A stretch of 45,192 nucleotides of DNA from Kineosporia sp. A_224 (lineage in GTDB: Bacteria; Actinomycetota; Actinomycetes; Actinomycetales; Kineosporiaceae), in assembly GCF_002198655.1 (NCBI RefSeq), contig NZ_MWLN01000172.1, forward strand, positions 1-45,192. Direction: 5' to 3'. The translations under genes were made by a program, and so were the position numbers. The notes below the pieces were generated by a model. It saw only the letters and a list, made by a program, of their open reading frames with translations. It was not told where the DNA came from and searched no databases. Every line of letters starts with the position of its first letter. Within the stretch, counting starts at the first letter, position 1. This document shows, in pieces, positions 23,202 to 32,112 of the stretch.

Positions 23202-23801
23202 TCAGCCGGCCGCGGCGACGTCCTCGACGATCGTCAGCAGCGTCCGGCTGAGCAGCGCGTGCGCCTGCTCGCGTGTCATGGCCCGGCGCACGAGCCACTC
23301 GTGCGCGGCGACCTTCGCCATGCCCGCGTGGGCGCGCACCATGGCGCGGACGTCCTCGGTCGGCTCGATCCCGAGCAGTGCGAGCACCTGGTCCGCGGTC
23401 CGGTCGTCGGCCTCCTCCAGGACCCGCACGACGTCCGGGTCGCGGCCCAGCACCTCGGCGTTCACGGCGGCGAACCACGCGCTGCTGTGCCGCTGGACGA
23501 CGTCGAGGAACCACCCGACGCACGCCTCGACCCGCTCCTCGCGGGTGCCCCGGGGCAGCTGCGCGAGCGCGACGTCCGGCACGGTGACGAGCGCCCGGAC
23601 GACCTCGAGGTACAGCTCCTTCTTCGTGCCGAAGTAGTGGTTGATGAGGCCGCGCGCGACCCCCGCCTCGCGGGCGATGTCCGTCGTCGAGACCTCGGCG
23701 TACGCCCGCTCGCCGAAGAGCCGGACGGCGCAGCCGAGGATCTCCCGCCGGCGCTCGTCCGGCTCGAGCCGGCGCCGGCCGGACGTCGTCGTGGTCGTCA
23801 C
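23202..23801 (-). CDS. TetR-family regulator, proposed repressor of the GMC/BVMO/fad regulon
   Basis: 199 aa. The N-terminal DNA-binding domain RREILGCAVRLFGERAYAEV, STTDIAREAGVARGLINHYF, GTKKELYLEV is canonical, followed by an all-helical ligand domain of normal length (about 60-199). The GTG start overlaps the GMC oxidoreductase stop (GTGA), so both are one transcript, controlled by the palindrome at 25677. Autoregulation through that site is the simplest model. That it also binds the copies at 22607 and 30792 is inferred from the matching sites; the ligand is likely an intermediate of the pathway (an acyl-CoA or ketone). Confidence 0.92.
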   Translation of the reverse strand: MTTTTTSGRRRLEPDERRREILGCAVRLFGERAYAEVSTTDIAREAGVARGLINHYFGTKKELYLEVVRALVTVPDVALAQLPRGTREERVEACVGWFLDVVQRHSSAWFAAVNAEVLGRDPDVVRVLEEADDRTADQVLALLGIEPTEDVRAMVRAHAGMAKVAAHEWLVRRAMTREQAHALLSRTLLTIVEDVAAAG

Positions 23802-25621
23802 GGGGCCGACTCCTGCGGCGCGGCCGTGGCCCACCGCAGCGCCGCCGGCGCGGACGCCGGGACGACGGGAGCCCGCGGCGGCACCGGCGCCACCCGCACG
23901 TAGGCGTCCCCGCGCGGCGGCCGCGGGTCCTCGTCCCCGGCGTTGGGCCACAGCGAGAGCGCGCGTTCGGCCTGGGCGGTGATCGTCAGCGACGGGTTGA
24001 CGCCGAGGTTCGCCGAGATCGTCGAGCCGTCGACGACGTGGATCGCGTCGTAGCCGTGGAGCCGGTGGTAGGGGTCGACGACCCCCTCGGCCGGGGTGAG
24101 CCCGATCGGGCAGCCGCCGATGAAGTGCCCGGTGATCGGCACGTCGAACAGGTCGGTCACCGAGCCGAGCGGGACGCCGTCGATCTTCTCCGCGATCCGC
24201 CGGGTCACCTCGTGGCCGGCCGGGATCCACGTCGGGTTCGGGGCGCCGACGCCCTGCTTCGAGGTGATCCGGCGGCGGCCGAGCAGACCGCGCCGGGTGA
24301 ACGTCGTGATCGAGTTGTCGAGGGTCTGCATGACGAGCAGGACGACGACCTGCTCCGACCAGCGCCGGGGGAGCAGCGCCCCGGGCAGGTGCCGGCGGAT
24401 CCGCCAGAGCTCGCGCGGGACGGCGGCCCAGCGCCGCCGCGTGCCGGTACCGGGGTCGGCCGGGTCGGCCCCGTCGACGAGCACCGTCGACAGCAGCCCG
24501 AGCAGGTTCGACCCCTTGCCGTAGCGCACGGGCTCGATGTGCGTCACCGGGTCGGGGTGGATCGACGAGGTGATCGCGACGCCCTGCGAGAAGTCGGCGC
24601 CGCGCCGCGTCGTCCGCGGCCCGAGGATCGCCTCGGAGTTCGTCCGGCTCAGCTCGCCGAGCCGGGGCGAGACGTCCGCCAGGGTGCCCTCGTCGCGCAT
24701 CGCGTGGAGCAGCCGCTGGGTGCCGAGGGCGGCCGCCGCGAGGACGACGTGCCGCGCGGTGAACGTCCGCCCGCGCCGGCCCGGCCGGGCACCGACCCGG
24801 GCGCCCGGCCGGGCCGTCGGGCGGGTCTCGACGGCCCAGCCGTGCGCGCCGCGCGCTGGGGCGCCGTCCGGGCCGGGCAGCGGTCGCACCCGGACGGCGG
24901 TCGTCAGCGGGTGCACCCGGGTGCCGGCCGCCTCGGCGAGGTGGAGGTAGTTCTTCACGACGGTGTTCTTCGCGCCGACCCGGCAGCCGACCATGCAGTT
25001 GCCGCAGTGTGTGCACGTCGTCCGGGCCGGACCGGCGCCGCCGAACCAGGGGTCGGGCAGCGCCTGGCCGCGGGGTGTCCCGGGCGGGCCGAAGAACACC
25101 CCGACCGGCGTGGGCCGGTAGGTGTGCCCGATGCCGAGGTCCTCGGCGACGTCCCGGAGCGCCTCGTCGGACGGCGTCGTCAGCGGGTTCGTCGCGACGC
25201 CGAGCATCCGGGTCGCGGTGTCGTAGTGCGGCGCCAGCTCGGCCTTCCAGTCGGTGACGTGCGCCCACTGCCGGTCGAGGTAGAAGGCGTCCGGCGGGGT
25301 GTAGAGGGTGTTCGCGTACACGAGCGAGCCGCCGCCGACCCCGGCCCCGGAGAGCACGAAGACGTTGCGCAGCAGGTCCATCCGCAGGATGCCGTAGCAG
25401 CGTGCCGCGGGGTTGAACAGGTACCGCCGGACGTCCCAGGACGTCTTCGCGAAGTCGTCGTCGGCGAACCGCCGGCCGGCCTCGAGGACGCCGACCCGGT
25501 AGCCCTTCTCGGTGAGCCGCAGTGCGGTGACGGCGCCGCCGAACCCCGAGCCGACGACGAGGACGTCGTAGTCGAACCCCTCGGTGCCGGGCCCGGTCGC
25601 CCGCGTCCGCCTCGACGTCAT
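23798..25621 (-). CDS. GMC-family FAD oxidoreductase, cholesterol-oxidase-like
   Basis: 607 aa. The FAD motif DYDVLVVGSGFGGAVTALRL is at about 17-36; the C-terminal motifs HFIGGCPIG and HVVDGSTISANLGVNPSLTI mark the GMC/ChoD-like group (Rv3409c type). A cysteine cluster CTHCGNCMVGCRVGAKNT lies near residue 215, as in other members, and may bind an iron-sulfur centre. There is no signal peptide or Tat motif, so it is cytosolic. It should oxidise a secondary alcohol or hydroxysteroid-like substrate to a ketone. GGAGG precedes the ATG at 25621. First gene of the operon with tetR. A Pro/Ala-rich tail of about 45 residues is extra. Confidence 0.9.
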   Translation of the reverse strand: MTSRRTRATGPGTEGFDYDVLVVGSGFGGAVTALRLTEKGYRVGVLEAGRRFADDDFAKTSWDVRRYLFNPAARCYGILRMDLLRNVFVLSGAGVGGGSLVYANTLYTPPDAFYLDRQWAHVTDWKAELAPHYDTATRMLGVATNPLTTPSDEALRDVAEDLGIGHTYRPTPVGVFFGPPGTPRGQALPDPWFGGAGPARTTCTHCGNCMVGCRVGAKNTVVKNYLHLAEAAGTRVHPLTTAVRVRPLPGPDGAPARGAHGWAVETRPTARPGARVGARPGRRGRTFTARHVVLAAAALGTQRLLHAMRDEGTLADVSPRLGELSRTNSEAILGPRTTRRGADFSQGVAITSSIHPDPVTHIEPVRYGKGSNLLGLLSTVLVDGADPADPGTGTRRRWAAVPRELWRIRRHLPGALLPRRWSEQVVVLLVMQTLDNSITTFTRRGLLGRRRITSKQGVGAPNPTWIPAGHEVTRRIAEKIDGVPLGSVTDLFDVPITGHFIGGCPIGLTPAEGVVDPYHRLHGYDAIHVVDGSTISANLGVNPSLTITAQAERALSLWPNAGDEDPRPPRGDAYVRVAPVPPRAPVVPASAPAALRWATAAPQESAP

Positions 25622-25676
25622 CGCCACCTCCGGCCCGCGTGGGGCGCCCGTGCGCTCCGCCCGCACCGTCGCACCG

Positions 25677-25697
25677 TTGTTGTCAGAGTGTCAACAA
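25677..25697. promoter_or_regulatory. TetR-type operator, copy B, shared by divergent promoters
   Basis: Half-sites TTGTTGTCAG and GTGTCAACAA around one base; 8 of 10 positions symmetric. On the minus strand the site contains a perfect TTGACA (25694-25689) that can act as the -35 of the GMC-tetR promoter; on the plus strand TCAACA (25691-25696) stands 18 nt before TAGCCT (25715-25720), the -10 of the hydrolase. One bound dimer could block both. Confidence 0.75.
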
Positions 25698-25727
25698 GGA
25701 TCGCCCGACGGCCCTAGCCTGACGGGC

Positions 25728-26570
25728 GTGGAGATTGTCGCGGGCTGCGCCGTCGAGCGCACCGGTTCGGGTGAGCCGCTCGTCCTCCTGCACGGCATCG
25801 GCAGCCGCCGCCAGATCTGGGACCCGCTGCTGCCGGGCCTGACCGGGGTGCGCGACGTCGTCGCCGTGGACTTCCCGGGGTTCGGCGCGGCGGCCGACCT
25901 GCCGTCCGCGGCGGGCCGGTTCGCGGCCGGCTCGGTCGAGGCGCTCGCGGACGCCGTCGAGGCGGTTTGTGCGGCGCTCGACGTCGACCGGCCGCACGTC
26001 GCCGGCAACTCGATGGGCGGCGCGGTCGCCCTGGAGCTGGGCCGCCGCGGCGCCGCCCGGTCCGTCACCGCGTTCTCGCCGGCCGGCTTCTGGGGCCGCG
26101 GCGGTCTCGCCTGGTGCCGCGGCCTCATCACCGGTGCCCGCGGGCTCGGCGGCGCGGTGCCTTCCGGGCTCGTCCGCACGCTCGCCGCGAACCCGGTCGC
26201 TCGGCCGCTCGTCTTCGGGCCGTTCTCGGCGCACCCCCGCCGGACCGGTCCGGACGGCCTCGCCGCGGACGCCGCCGCCCTCGTCGCGGCGTCCGGCTAC
26301 GCCGACTCGGCGCGGGCGTTCGCCCGCCTGTCGTGGGCCGCTGTGCTCGGCCCGGACGGCGAGGGCCCGGGCGGGCTCGCCCGGACCCCCGTCGTCGTCG
26401 CGTGGGGCACCCGCGACCTCGTGCTGCCCTACCGGCCGCAGGCGGGCCGGGCCCGCGCGCTGCTGCCGACGGCGGTGCACGTCCCGCTGCCGTCCTGCGG
26501 GCACATCCCCTTCGCCGACGACCCGCAGGCCTGCCTCGGCGCGCTCTTCCGCGCCTCGGCCCGGGCCTGA
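25728..26570 (+). CDS. Alpha/beta hydrolase (esterase/lactonase-like)
   Basis: 280 aa. The oxyanion strand PLVLLHGIGSRRQIWDPLLP, nucleophile elbow GNSMGGAVAL (Ser), acid in VVVAWGTRDLVLPY (Asp) and base in LPSCGHIPFADDP (His) make a complete triad in family order. A GTG at 25728 lies 7 nt after TAGCCT, indicating a leaderless transcript. It is divergent from GMC-tetR and shares operator copy B. I infer that it hydrolyses the ester or lactone made by the BVMO. Confidence 0.9.
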   Translation: MEIVAGCAVERTGSGEPLVLLHGIGSRRQIWDPLLPGLTGVRDVVAVDFPGFGAAADLPSAAGRFAAGSVEALADAVEAVCAALDVDRPHVAGNSMGGAVALELGRRGAARSVTAFSPAGFWGRGGLAWCRGLITGARGLGGAVPSGLVRTLAANPVARPLVFGPFSAHPRRTGPDGLAADAAALVAASGYADSARAFARLSWAAVLGPDGEGPGGLARTPVVVAWGTRDLVLPYRPQAGRARALLPTAVHVPLPSCGHIPFADDPQACLGALFRASARA

Positions 26571-26578
26571 CGGGCGGC

Positions 26579-26950
26579 TCAGCCGCTCTGCGCGGCAGCG
26601 GTGCCGCGCAGGACCGCCGACATCTTCTTCCCCCGGGCGAGCTCGTCGACGAGCTTGTCGAGGTAGCGGATCTTCTGCATGAGCGGGTCCTCGATCTCCT
26701 CGACCCGGTGGCCGCAGATCACGCCCGTGATGAGCGACGCCTGCGGGCTGAACGCGGGCGCGTCGGCGAAGAAGGTCTCCATGTCGACCTCGTCGGCGAG
26801 CACCTTCGCCAGGCCGGCGGCGTCGTAGCCGGTCAGCCACTCGATGACCTCGTCGACCTCGGCCCGGCTGCGGTTCTTCCGCTCGGCCTTCGCGACGTAG
26901 TGCGGGTAGATGCTCGCGAAGCTCGTCCCGAAGATCCGGTGCCCTGCCAC
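26579..26950 (-). CDS. DUF2200 family protein
   Basis: 123 aa. Full-length match to DUF2200 by memory: [20 protein letters not shown] at the start, [15 protein letters not shown] in the middle, and [20 protein letters not shown] followed by [15 protein letters not shown] near the end. Soluble, mostly helical, no known biochemical function. Convergent with the alpha/beta hydrolase (8-bp gap) and 45 bp from the ABC permease stop upstream on the same strand, so read-through from the ABC operon is possible. Confidence 0.85.
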   Translation of the reverse strand: MAGHRIFGTSFASIYPHYVAKAERKNRSRAEVDEVIEWLTGYDAAGLAKVLADEVDMETFFADAPAFSPQASLITGVICGHRVEEIEDPLMQKIRYLDKLVDELARGKKMSAVLRGTAAAQSG

Positions 26951-26995
26951 GGTCTGGCTCCTGCCTCGTCGTCCGTCCGACCCGTCGTGCGGTGC

Positions 26996-27808
26996 CTATT
27001 TCACCTCACGGCGGGACAGGACGGCGAGCCCCACGGCGAGCGGGAGGGCGACCCACAGCGCGTTCGAGGTCGCGAGGTGCGCCCACTCCGTGCCGGTCAT
27101 CGCCCCCCGGACGAGGATCTCGCCGGACGACGACGGGTCGAGCCACGGTCCGATCCGGCGCAGCCCGGGGGTGAGGTTCGCGACGAACACCCAGCCGACG
27201 GGCAGCACGAAGTACGCCGAGACGGCCAGCGCCGGGCTCGACAGCAGCAGGCCGAACGCGATGCCCTGGAGCACGGCGAGCAGCAGCGAGAGCGCGAAGC
27301 CGCCGAGCGATGCCCAGGCCGGCGACCAGTCCGCCGGGACGTCCCGGGTGAGCACCGCGATCCCGTGCGCGGCGGCCCCGAGGGCGACAGCGACCGCGAG
27401 CCCGAGGGCGGCCCACCAGGACGCCGCGACGACCTTGGCGGCGACGACCCGCCACCGCCGCGGCTCGACGGCGTACGTGACGAGCGCCGTCCGCTGCGAG
27501 GTCTCGGCGGTCACCGTGAGGATCCCGAGCACCGGGTAGAGCAGGAGCAGCACGGTGCTCGTCACCGCGACGAGCATCCCGAACGTGAGGTCGCCCGGTT
27601 CGCCGAAGCGCAGCACGAGCCCGAGGGCGACGGCGACGAGCGCCGCGATGGTCACGAGGAGCCAGCGGCCGGAGCGGGTGTCGACGACCTTGCGCGACTC
27701 CAGCCGGACGAGCCGGGCGAACGGCACACCGGGCGCTCCTGCGAGGTCGGGGATCGGAGCCGGGCCGGGCGTCACTGTCACGCTGCCGGCGGTCGTCGCG
27801 GTGCTCAT
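26996..27808 (-). CDS. ABC transporter permease (ABC-2 type)
   Basis: 270 aa with a cytosolic N-terminus of about 40 residues and six predicted membrane helices (about 50-68, 76-98, 125-147, 160-182, 188-207, 245-264). The arrangement fits ABC-2 exporters whose ATPase is separate. The ATG overlaps the ATPase TGA (ATGA), so the two subunits are made together. Cargo is unknown; the neighbouring divergent two-component system is a common setting for antibiotic or peptide efflux. Confidence 0.88.
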   Translation of the reverse strand: MSTATTAGSVTVTPGPAPIPDLAGAPGVPFARLVRLESRKVVDTRSGRWLLVTIAALVAVALGLVLRFGEPGDLTFGMLVAVTSTVLLLLYPVLGILTVTAETSQRTALVTYAVEPRRWRVVAAKVVAASWWAALGLAVAVALGAAAHGIAVLTRDVPADWSPAWASLGGFALSLLLAVLQGIAFGLLLSSPALAVSAYFVLPVGWVFVANLTPGLRRIGPWLDPSSSGEILVRGAMTGTEWAHLATSNALWVALPLAVGLAVLSRREVK

Positions 27809-28704
27809 GCCGCCACCGCCGATCGGTCGGCGCTGCCGGTGAGCTCCAGGAAGAGCTGCTCGAGCCGGGCGCCCTGCGCGGGGCGCAGGTCCGTGACGAG
27901 CAGGGCGGCGTCCAGGGCGACCCGGGCGACCCGCTCGCCGTCCGCGTCGACGGAGACGGCGTCCCCGTCGACCCCGCGGACGACGAGCCCGGCACGGGTC
28001 AGCGCCTCCGCCAGGCGGGCCGGCTCCGGGGTGGTCGCGACCGAGCCGGTGCCGGCCAGCAGCGCGGTTTTGGTGCCCTGCGCGACGATCCGGCCGCGGC
28101 CGATGAGGACGAGCTCGTCGGCGACGAGCTCGACCTCGTGGAGCAGGTGCGAGGAGAGCAGGACCGTCCGGCCCTGCGCGGCGAGGCCGGCGAGCAGCGT
28201 GCGCATCCAGTGGATGCCCTGCGGGTCGAGGCCGTTCGCCGGCTCGTCGAGGACGAGCACCTGCGGGTCGGGCAGCAGGGCCTGCGCGATCCCGAGCCGC
28301 TGCCGCATGCCGAGCGAGTAGTGCCGCACCCGGCGGCGTGACTCGTCGGCGGTGAGCCCGACGAGGTCGAGCATCTCGTCGACCCGGGTGCGGGGCCGGC
28401 CCGCGGCGATCGCCGCGAGCGTGAGGATCTCCCGGCCGGTGCGGCCGGCGTGCTGGGCGGCGGCGTCGAGCAGGGTGCCGACGTGCGCGGCCGGGGTCGG
28501 CAGGTCCCGGTAGGCGCGCCCGAGCACGGTGACCCGCCCGGACGTCGGCGGGGTGAGGCCGCAGACCATCCGCAGCGCGGTGGACTTGCCGGCCCCGTTC
28601 GGGCCGAGGAAGCCGGTGACGACCCCCGGCCGGGCCTCGAAGGTGACGTCGTCGACGGCGGTGAACCCGCCGTAGCGCTTCGTGAGGTTCTCGAGTCGGA
28701 TCAT
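27805..28704 (-). CDS. ABC transporter ATP-binding protein
   Basis: 299 aa. Walker A GPNGAGKST, signature YSLGMRQRL, Walker B VLVLDEPANGLDP and the switch His in LLSSHLLHEVE are all intact, in the order of a CcmA/DrrA-like single ATPase. A C-terminal extension of about 80 residues follows the ATPase core, as in many drug- or lantibiotic-type exporters. Start ATG at 28704, directly divergent from the histidine kinase with 129 bp between them, which suggests that the two-component system regulates this pump. Confidence 0.95.
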   Translation of the reverse strand: MIRLENLTKRYGGFTAVDDVTFEARPGVVTGFLGPNGAGKSTALRMVCGLTPPTSGRVTVLGRAYRDLPTPAAHVGTLLDAAAQHAGRTGREILTLAAIAAGRPRTRVDEMLDLVGLTADESRRRVRHYSLGMRQRLGIAQALLPDPQVLVLDEPANGLDPQGIHWMRTLLAGLAAQGRTVLLSSHLLHEVELVADELVLIGRGRIVAQGTKTALLAGTGSVATTPEPARLAEALTRAGLVVRGVDGDAVSVDADGERVARVALDAALLVTDLRPAQGARLEQLFLELTGSADRSAVAA

Positions 28705-28833
28705 GCGACGAGCCTCGCCGCCGGGCCGGGGGCACGGGCACCGCCGGACGGCGACGGGACGGCGTCGAAGGTCGGGCGCGGGGTCGACCTTCGGCGGTGC
28801 CGGGGCCGCCGGGGGCGCTCCTACGCTGGCGGC

Positions 28834-30030
28834 ATGACCGCACCCGCGAGCCTGCCCGGGCAGCCCCCGCTGACCCACTGGGGCCACACGTGGCGGGTCC
28901 TCGTGGCGGCGCTCTTCGGCCTCGTCTCGCTCCTTCTCGTGTTCGTCGAGATGCCGGACCCGGACCGCCTCTCCGACCGGCTCTCGCTGCTCCTCGTCGT
29001 GGACGTGGTCGTCCTCGGTCCGCTCTGCCTGGGGCTGCTGCTCCTGCACCGTCGGTTCCCGCTGCCCGTCGCGATCGTGACGAACCTCGTCGGTGCCCTC
29101 TCCGCGGTCGCCGGAGCCGTCGGGATGGTCACGCTCGTGTCGATCGCCACCCGTCGCCGGTGGCGGGAGATCGTCCCCGTCTCGGTGCTGTCCGTCGCGA
29201 GCGGGATGGTCTTCGAGCGGCTCTACCCGCAGCGAGAGCCTCTGCCCTGGTGGGCGACGCTGCCCCTGCTGGTCGCCCTCGTCGCCGGGTTCGTCGCCTG
29301 GGGTCTCTACCTCGGCACCCGGCGCGAGCTCGTCGAGTCGTGGCGGCTGCGCGCCGAGGCGGCCGACCGGGAGCAGACCGTCGCCGCCGAACGGGCCCGC
29401 GAGGCCGAGCGCGCCCGGATCGCCCGCGAGATGCACGACGTCCTCGCGCACCGGCTCTCGCTCGTCTCGATGCACGCCGGGGTGCTCGCCTTCCGGGCCG
29501 ACCTGGAGCCCGGTGAGGTGCGTGCCGAGGCCCGGGTCATCGCGGACGCCTCCCGGCAGGCCCTCGACGAGCTGCGCGGCGTGCTCGGGGTGCTGCGCGA
29601 CAGCGACGCCGGCCGGCCGCCGCAGCCGACCGTCGCCGACCTCGCCGACCTCGTCGAGCAGGCCCGCACGGCGGGCCCGGTCGCTCTGGAGCGACGGCTG
29701 GACGGCGAGCCGCCCGCGCCGCTCGGCCGGCACGTGTACCGCGTCGTGCAGGAGGCCCTGACGAACGCCCGCAAGCACGCCCCGGGCGCCGCGGTGACCG
29801 TGCGGGTCACCGGCCGCCCCGGCGACGACCTCGAGGTCGAGGTCCGCAACGGCGCCCCGCTCGTCGTGGCGGTCGGGGCCGGGTCGCCGGGCGGCTCCGG
29901 GCTGGGGCTCGTCGGCCTCGCGGAGCGGGCCTCGCTCGCCGGTGGTCGGATGGAGTCCGGGCGGACGGCGGACGGCGGCTGGTCGCTGCGGGTGCTGCTG
30001 CCGTGGCCGGCGACGGAGGACGATGACTGA
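28834..30030 (+). CDS. Two-component sensor histidine kinase, HisKA_3 type
   Basis: 398 aa. Five or six membrane helices occupy residues about 20-160 with hardly any extracytoplasmic loop, the pattern of intramembrane-sensing kinases that pair with ABC exporters. The dimerisation helix carries the phospho-His in REMHDVLAHRLSLVSMHAGV (His201). The HATPase_c domain shows VVQEALTNARKHAPG and GLGLVGLAERASLAGG. TACGCT lies 6 nt before the ATG at 28834 without a ribosome site. It overlaps the regulator gene by 8 bp. Confidence 0.93.
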   Translation: MTAPASLPGQPPLTHWGHTWRVLVAALFGLVSLLLVFVEMPDPDRLSDRLSLLLVVDVVVLGPLCLGLLLLHRRFPLPVAIVTNLVGALSAVAGAVGMVTLVSIATRRRWREIVPVSVLSVASGMVFERLYPQREPLPWWATLPLLVALVAGFVAWGLYLGTRRELVESWRLRAEAADREQTVAAERAREAERARIAREMHDVLAHRLSLVSMHAGVLAFRADLEPGEVRAEARVIADASRQALDELRGVLGVLRDSDAGRPPQPTVADLADLVEQARTAGPVALERRLDGEPPAPLGRHVYRVVQEALTNARKHAPGAAVTVRVTGRPGDDLEVEVRNGAPLVVAVGAGSPGGSGLGLVGLAERASLAGGRMESGRTADGGWSLRVLLPWPATEDDD

Positions 30031-30706
30031 CGGGGAGAACGGCGGGACCGCCGAGCGGGTGCGGGTGCTCGTCGTGGACGACGACCCGCTCGTCCGCTCG
30101 GCGCTGCGGCTCGTGCTCGGCGCCGACCCCCGGGTCGAGCTCGTCGGCGAGGCGGCCGACGGCGTCGAGGCCCGGGCCGCGGCGGCGTCGCTGCACCCGG
30201 ACGTCGTCCTCATGGACGTCCGGATGCCCCGAGAGGACGGCATCACCGCCACCGCTCACCTGGTGGCCGGGCCCCGGCCGCCCGCGGTCGTCGTCCTCAC
30301 GACCTTCGACGCCGACGAGACGGTGCTCGCGGCGGTCCGGGCGGGCGCGAGCGGCTTCCTCCTCAAGGACACCCCGCCGGAGCAGATCCTCGCCGCGGTG
30401 CACCGGGTGCACGCCGGGGAGCCGATGCTCTCGCCGTCCGTGACGCGCACCGTGATGGCCGCCGTCGCGGCCGCGGGCGGCTCCGCGCGCGGCGACGCGG
30501 CCCGCGCCCGGCTCGAGGGGCTCGGGGAGCGCGAGCGCCAGGTCGCCGTCGCGATCGGCCGCGGCCTGACGAACGCCGAGATCGCTGGCGAGCTCTACCT
30601 CTCGGTCGCCACGGTGAAGTCCTACGTGACCGCCCTGCTCGCCAAGCTCGACGCCGCGAACCGGGTCCAGATCGCGATCCGCGTCCACGATGCCGGCCTG
30701 CTCTGA
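30023..30706 (+). CDS. NarL/FixJ-family response regulator
   Basis: 227 aa. Receiver domain with the acidic pocket VDDD (residues 18-21), phospho-acceptor Asp65 (VVLMDVRMP), Thr/Lys of LTTFDADE and FLLKDTPPE; C-terminal LuxR-type helix-turn-helix LGERERQVAVAIGRGLTNAE, IAGELYLSVATVKSYV. GGAGG lies 4-8 nt before the ATG, inside the end of the kinase gene. Together with the kinase it probably controls the divergent ABC exporter. Confidence 0.95.
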   Translation: MTDGENGGTAERVRVLVVDDDPLVRSALRLVLGADPRVELVGEAADGVEARAAAASLHPDVVLMDVRMPREDGITATAHLVAGPRPPAVVVLTTFDADETVLAAVRAGASGFLLKDTPPEQILAAVHRVHAGEPMLSPSVTRTVMAAVAAAGGSARGDAARARLEGLGERERQVAVAIGRGLTNAEIAGELYLSVATVKSYVTALLAKLDAANRVQIAIRVHDAGLL

Positions 30707-30726
30707 CCCTCCCCCTCCCACCCCCA

Positions 30727-30779
30727 GGAGTTACTAGCGCGTACGACCCAGAAATCGGGTCATACGCGCTAGTAACTCC
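30727..30779. repeat. 53-bp near-perfect palindrome (hairpin element)
   Basis: 17-bp perfect arms GGAGTTACTAGCGCGTA (30727-30743) and TACGCGCTAGTAACTCC (30763-30779), one C/A mismatch, then 5 more pairs (GACCC/GGGTC) and a 7-nt loop AGAAATC. It lies 21 bp after the response regulator stop and 13 bp before operator copy C. It may be a bidirectional terminator, but the AT-richer, very regular arms resemble a dispersed palindromic element. No second copy is in the window. Confidence 0.8.
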
Positions 30780-30791
30780 GCGGGGCGGCGG

Positions 30792-30812
30792 TTGTTGACA
30801 GGTTGCCAACAA
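30792..30812. promoter_or_regulatory. TetR-type operator, copy C, at the fadE operon promoter
   Basis: Half-sites TTGTTGACAG and TTGCCAACAA around one central base. It contains a perfect TTGACA (30795-30800); GATGCT at 30819-30824 is an 18-nt-spaced -10 candidate. The fadE ATG is at 30868. The match to copies A and B covers every position of TTGTTGnCAG/TGnCAACAA except the outermost bases of copy A. Confidence 0.75.
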
Positions 30813-30867
30813 GCGGGTGATGCTTCGGGACGTAGCCGGGAGCAGTCGCGACGGAGGGACGCCCGAG

Positions 30868-32079
30868 ATGGCAGTCGACACGCACGGAGCCGCCGCGCCC
30901 ACGGGAGCGGGTCGCCGGGCGCCGGCGCCGCTCGCTGTCCGCTCGCCGTGGCGCACTCAGGAGCACGACGACCTCGCCGACCTCGCGCGGGCCTTCTTCA
31001 CCAAGGAGGTCATGCCGCACGAGGAGCGCCTCCTCGCGCAGGGCCACCCCGACCGGGCGGACTACCTCGCGGCGGGCCGTCTCGGGCTGCTGTGCCCGTC
31101 GGTGCCTGAGGAGCTCGGCGGCGGGGGCGGCACGTTCGCGCACGAGGCGGTCGTCCTCGAGGAGCAGGTCCGCAGCGGTGAGTCGACCCTCGGGCTCGGG
31201 GTCCACAACGGGATCATCCCCGGCTACCTGCTCGCGTACGGCACCCCCGAGCAGCAGCAGCGCTGGCTGCCGGCGCTCTGCAGCGGCGAGCTGGTCGGCG
31301 CGATCGCGATGACCGAGCCGGGCGGCGGCTCCGACCTGCAGGCGCTGCGCACCCGCGCCGAGCGGGACGGCGACGAGTACGTCGTCACGGGCTCGAAGAC
31401 GTTCATCACCAACGGGATCCTCGCCGACCTGCTCATCCTCGCGGTGAAGACCGACACCTCGGCCGGCGCCAAGGGCATCTCGCTGCTCGTCTGCGAGCTC
31501 GGGGACGACGTCCAGGGCTTCCGGCGCGGGCGCAAGCTCGACAAGCTCGGCCTGCAGGGCAACGACACCGCGGAGCTCTTCTTCGACGGGATGCGGGTGC
31601 CGGTGGCGAACCTGCTCGGGCCGGCCGAGGGGCTGGGCTTCGTCCAGATGATGCAGCAGCTGCCGCAGGAGCGGCTCGTCATCGGCGTCACCGCCGTCGC
31701 GGCGATGGAGCGCGCGGTCGAGCTGACCGTGGCGTACACGAAGGAGCGCCACGCCTTCGGCAAGCCGCTCTTCGAGCAGCAGAACACCCGGTTCGTGCTC
31801 GCCGAGTGCCTCGCGCTCGCGCGCTCCGGGCGCACGTTCGCCGACGACTGCGTCGTCCGCCATCTCGCCGGCGAGCTCGACGTCGCGACGGCGGCGCTGT
31901 CGAAGTTCCACCTCACCGACAGCCAGTGCACCGTCGTCGACAAGTGCCTGCAGCTGTTCGGCGGCTACGGCTACACGACCGAGTACCCGATCGCGCGGAT
32001 GTACGCCGACGCCCGGGTGCAGAAGATCTACGCCGGGTCGAACGAGATCATGAAGGAGCTCGTCGCCCGTGCGCTCTGA
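30868..32079 (+). CDS. fadE: Acyl-CoA dehydrogenase (FadE-like)
   Basis: 403 aa. Three-domain fold: helical N-terminus, FAD/substrate motif AIAMTEPGGGSDLQALRTR and VTGSKTFITNG, and C-terminal helices with ERHAFGKPLFEQQNTRF and LQLFGGYGYTTEYPIARMYA, DARVQKIYAGSNEIMKELVA, the region around the catalytic Glu. It makes the first double bond of beta-oxidation and passes electrons to ETF. GGAGGG precedes the ATG by about 10 nt. First gene of a four-gene operon under operator copy C. An N-terminal Ala-rich tail of about 28 residues is extra. Confidence 0.95.
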   Translation: MAVDTHGAAAPTGAGRRAPAPLAVRSPWRTQEHDDLADLARAFFTKEVMPHEERLLAQGHPDRADYLAAGRLGLLCPSVPEELGGGGGTFAHEAVVLEEQVRSGESTLGLGVHNGIIPGYLLAYGTPEQQQRWLPALCSGELVGAIAMTEPGGGSDLQALRTRAERDGDEYVVTGSKTFITNGILADLLILAVKTDTSAGAKGISLLVCELGDDVQGFRRGRKLDKLGLQGNDTAELFFDGMRVPVANLLGPAEGLGFVQMMQQLPQERLVIGVTAVAAMERAVELTVAYTKERHAFGKPLFEQQNTRFVLAECLALARSGRTFADDCVVRHLAGELDVATAALSKFHLTDSQCTVVDKCLQLFGGYGYTTEYPIARMYADARVQKIYAGSNEIMKELVARAL

Positions 32080-32112
32080 GGCTCCAGAACCGTTCCGGAA
32101 CAGGGAGAAGCG

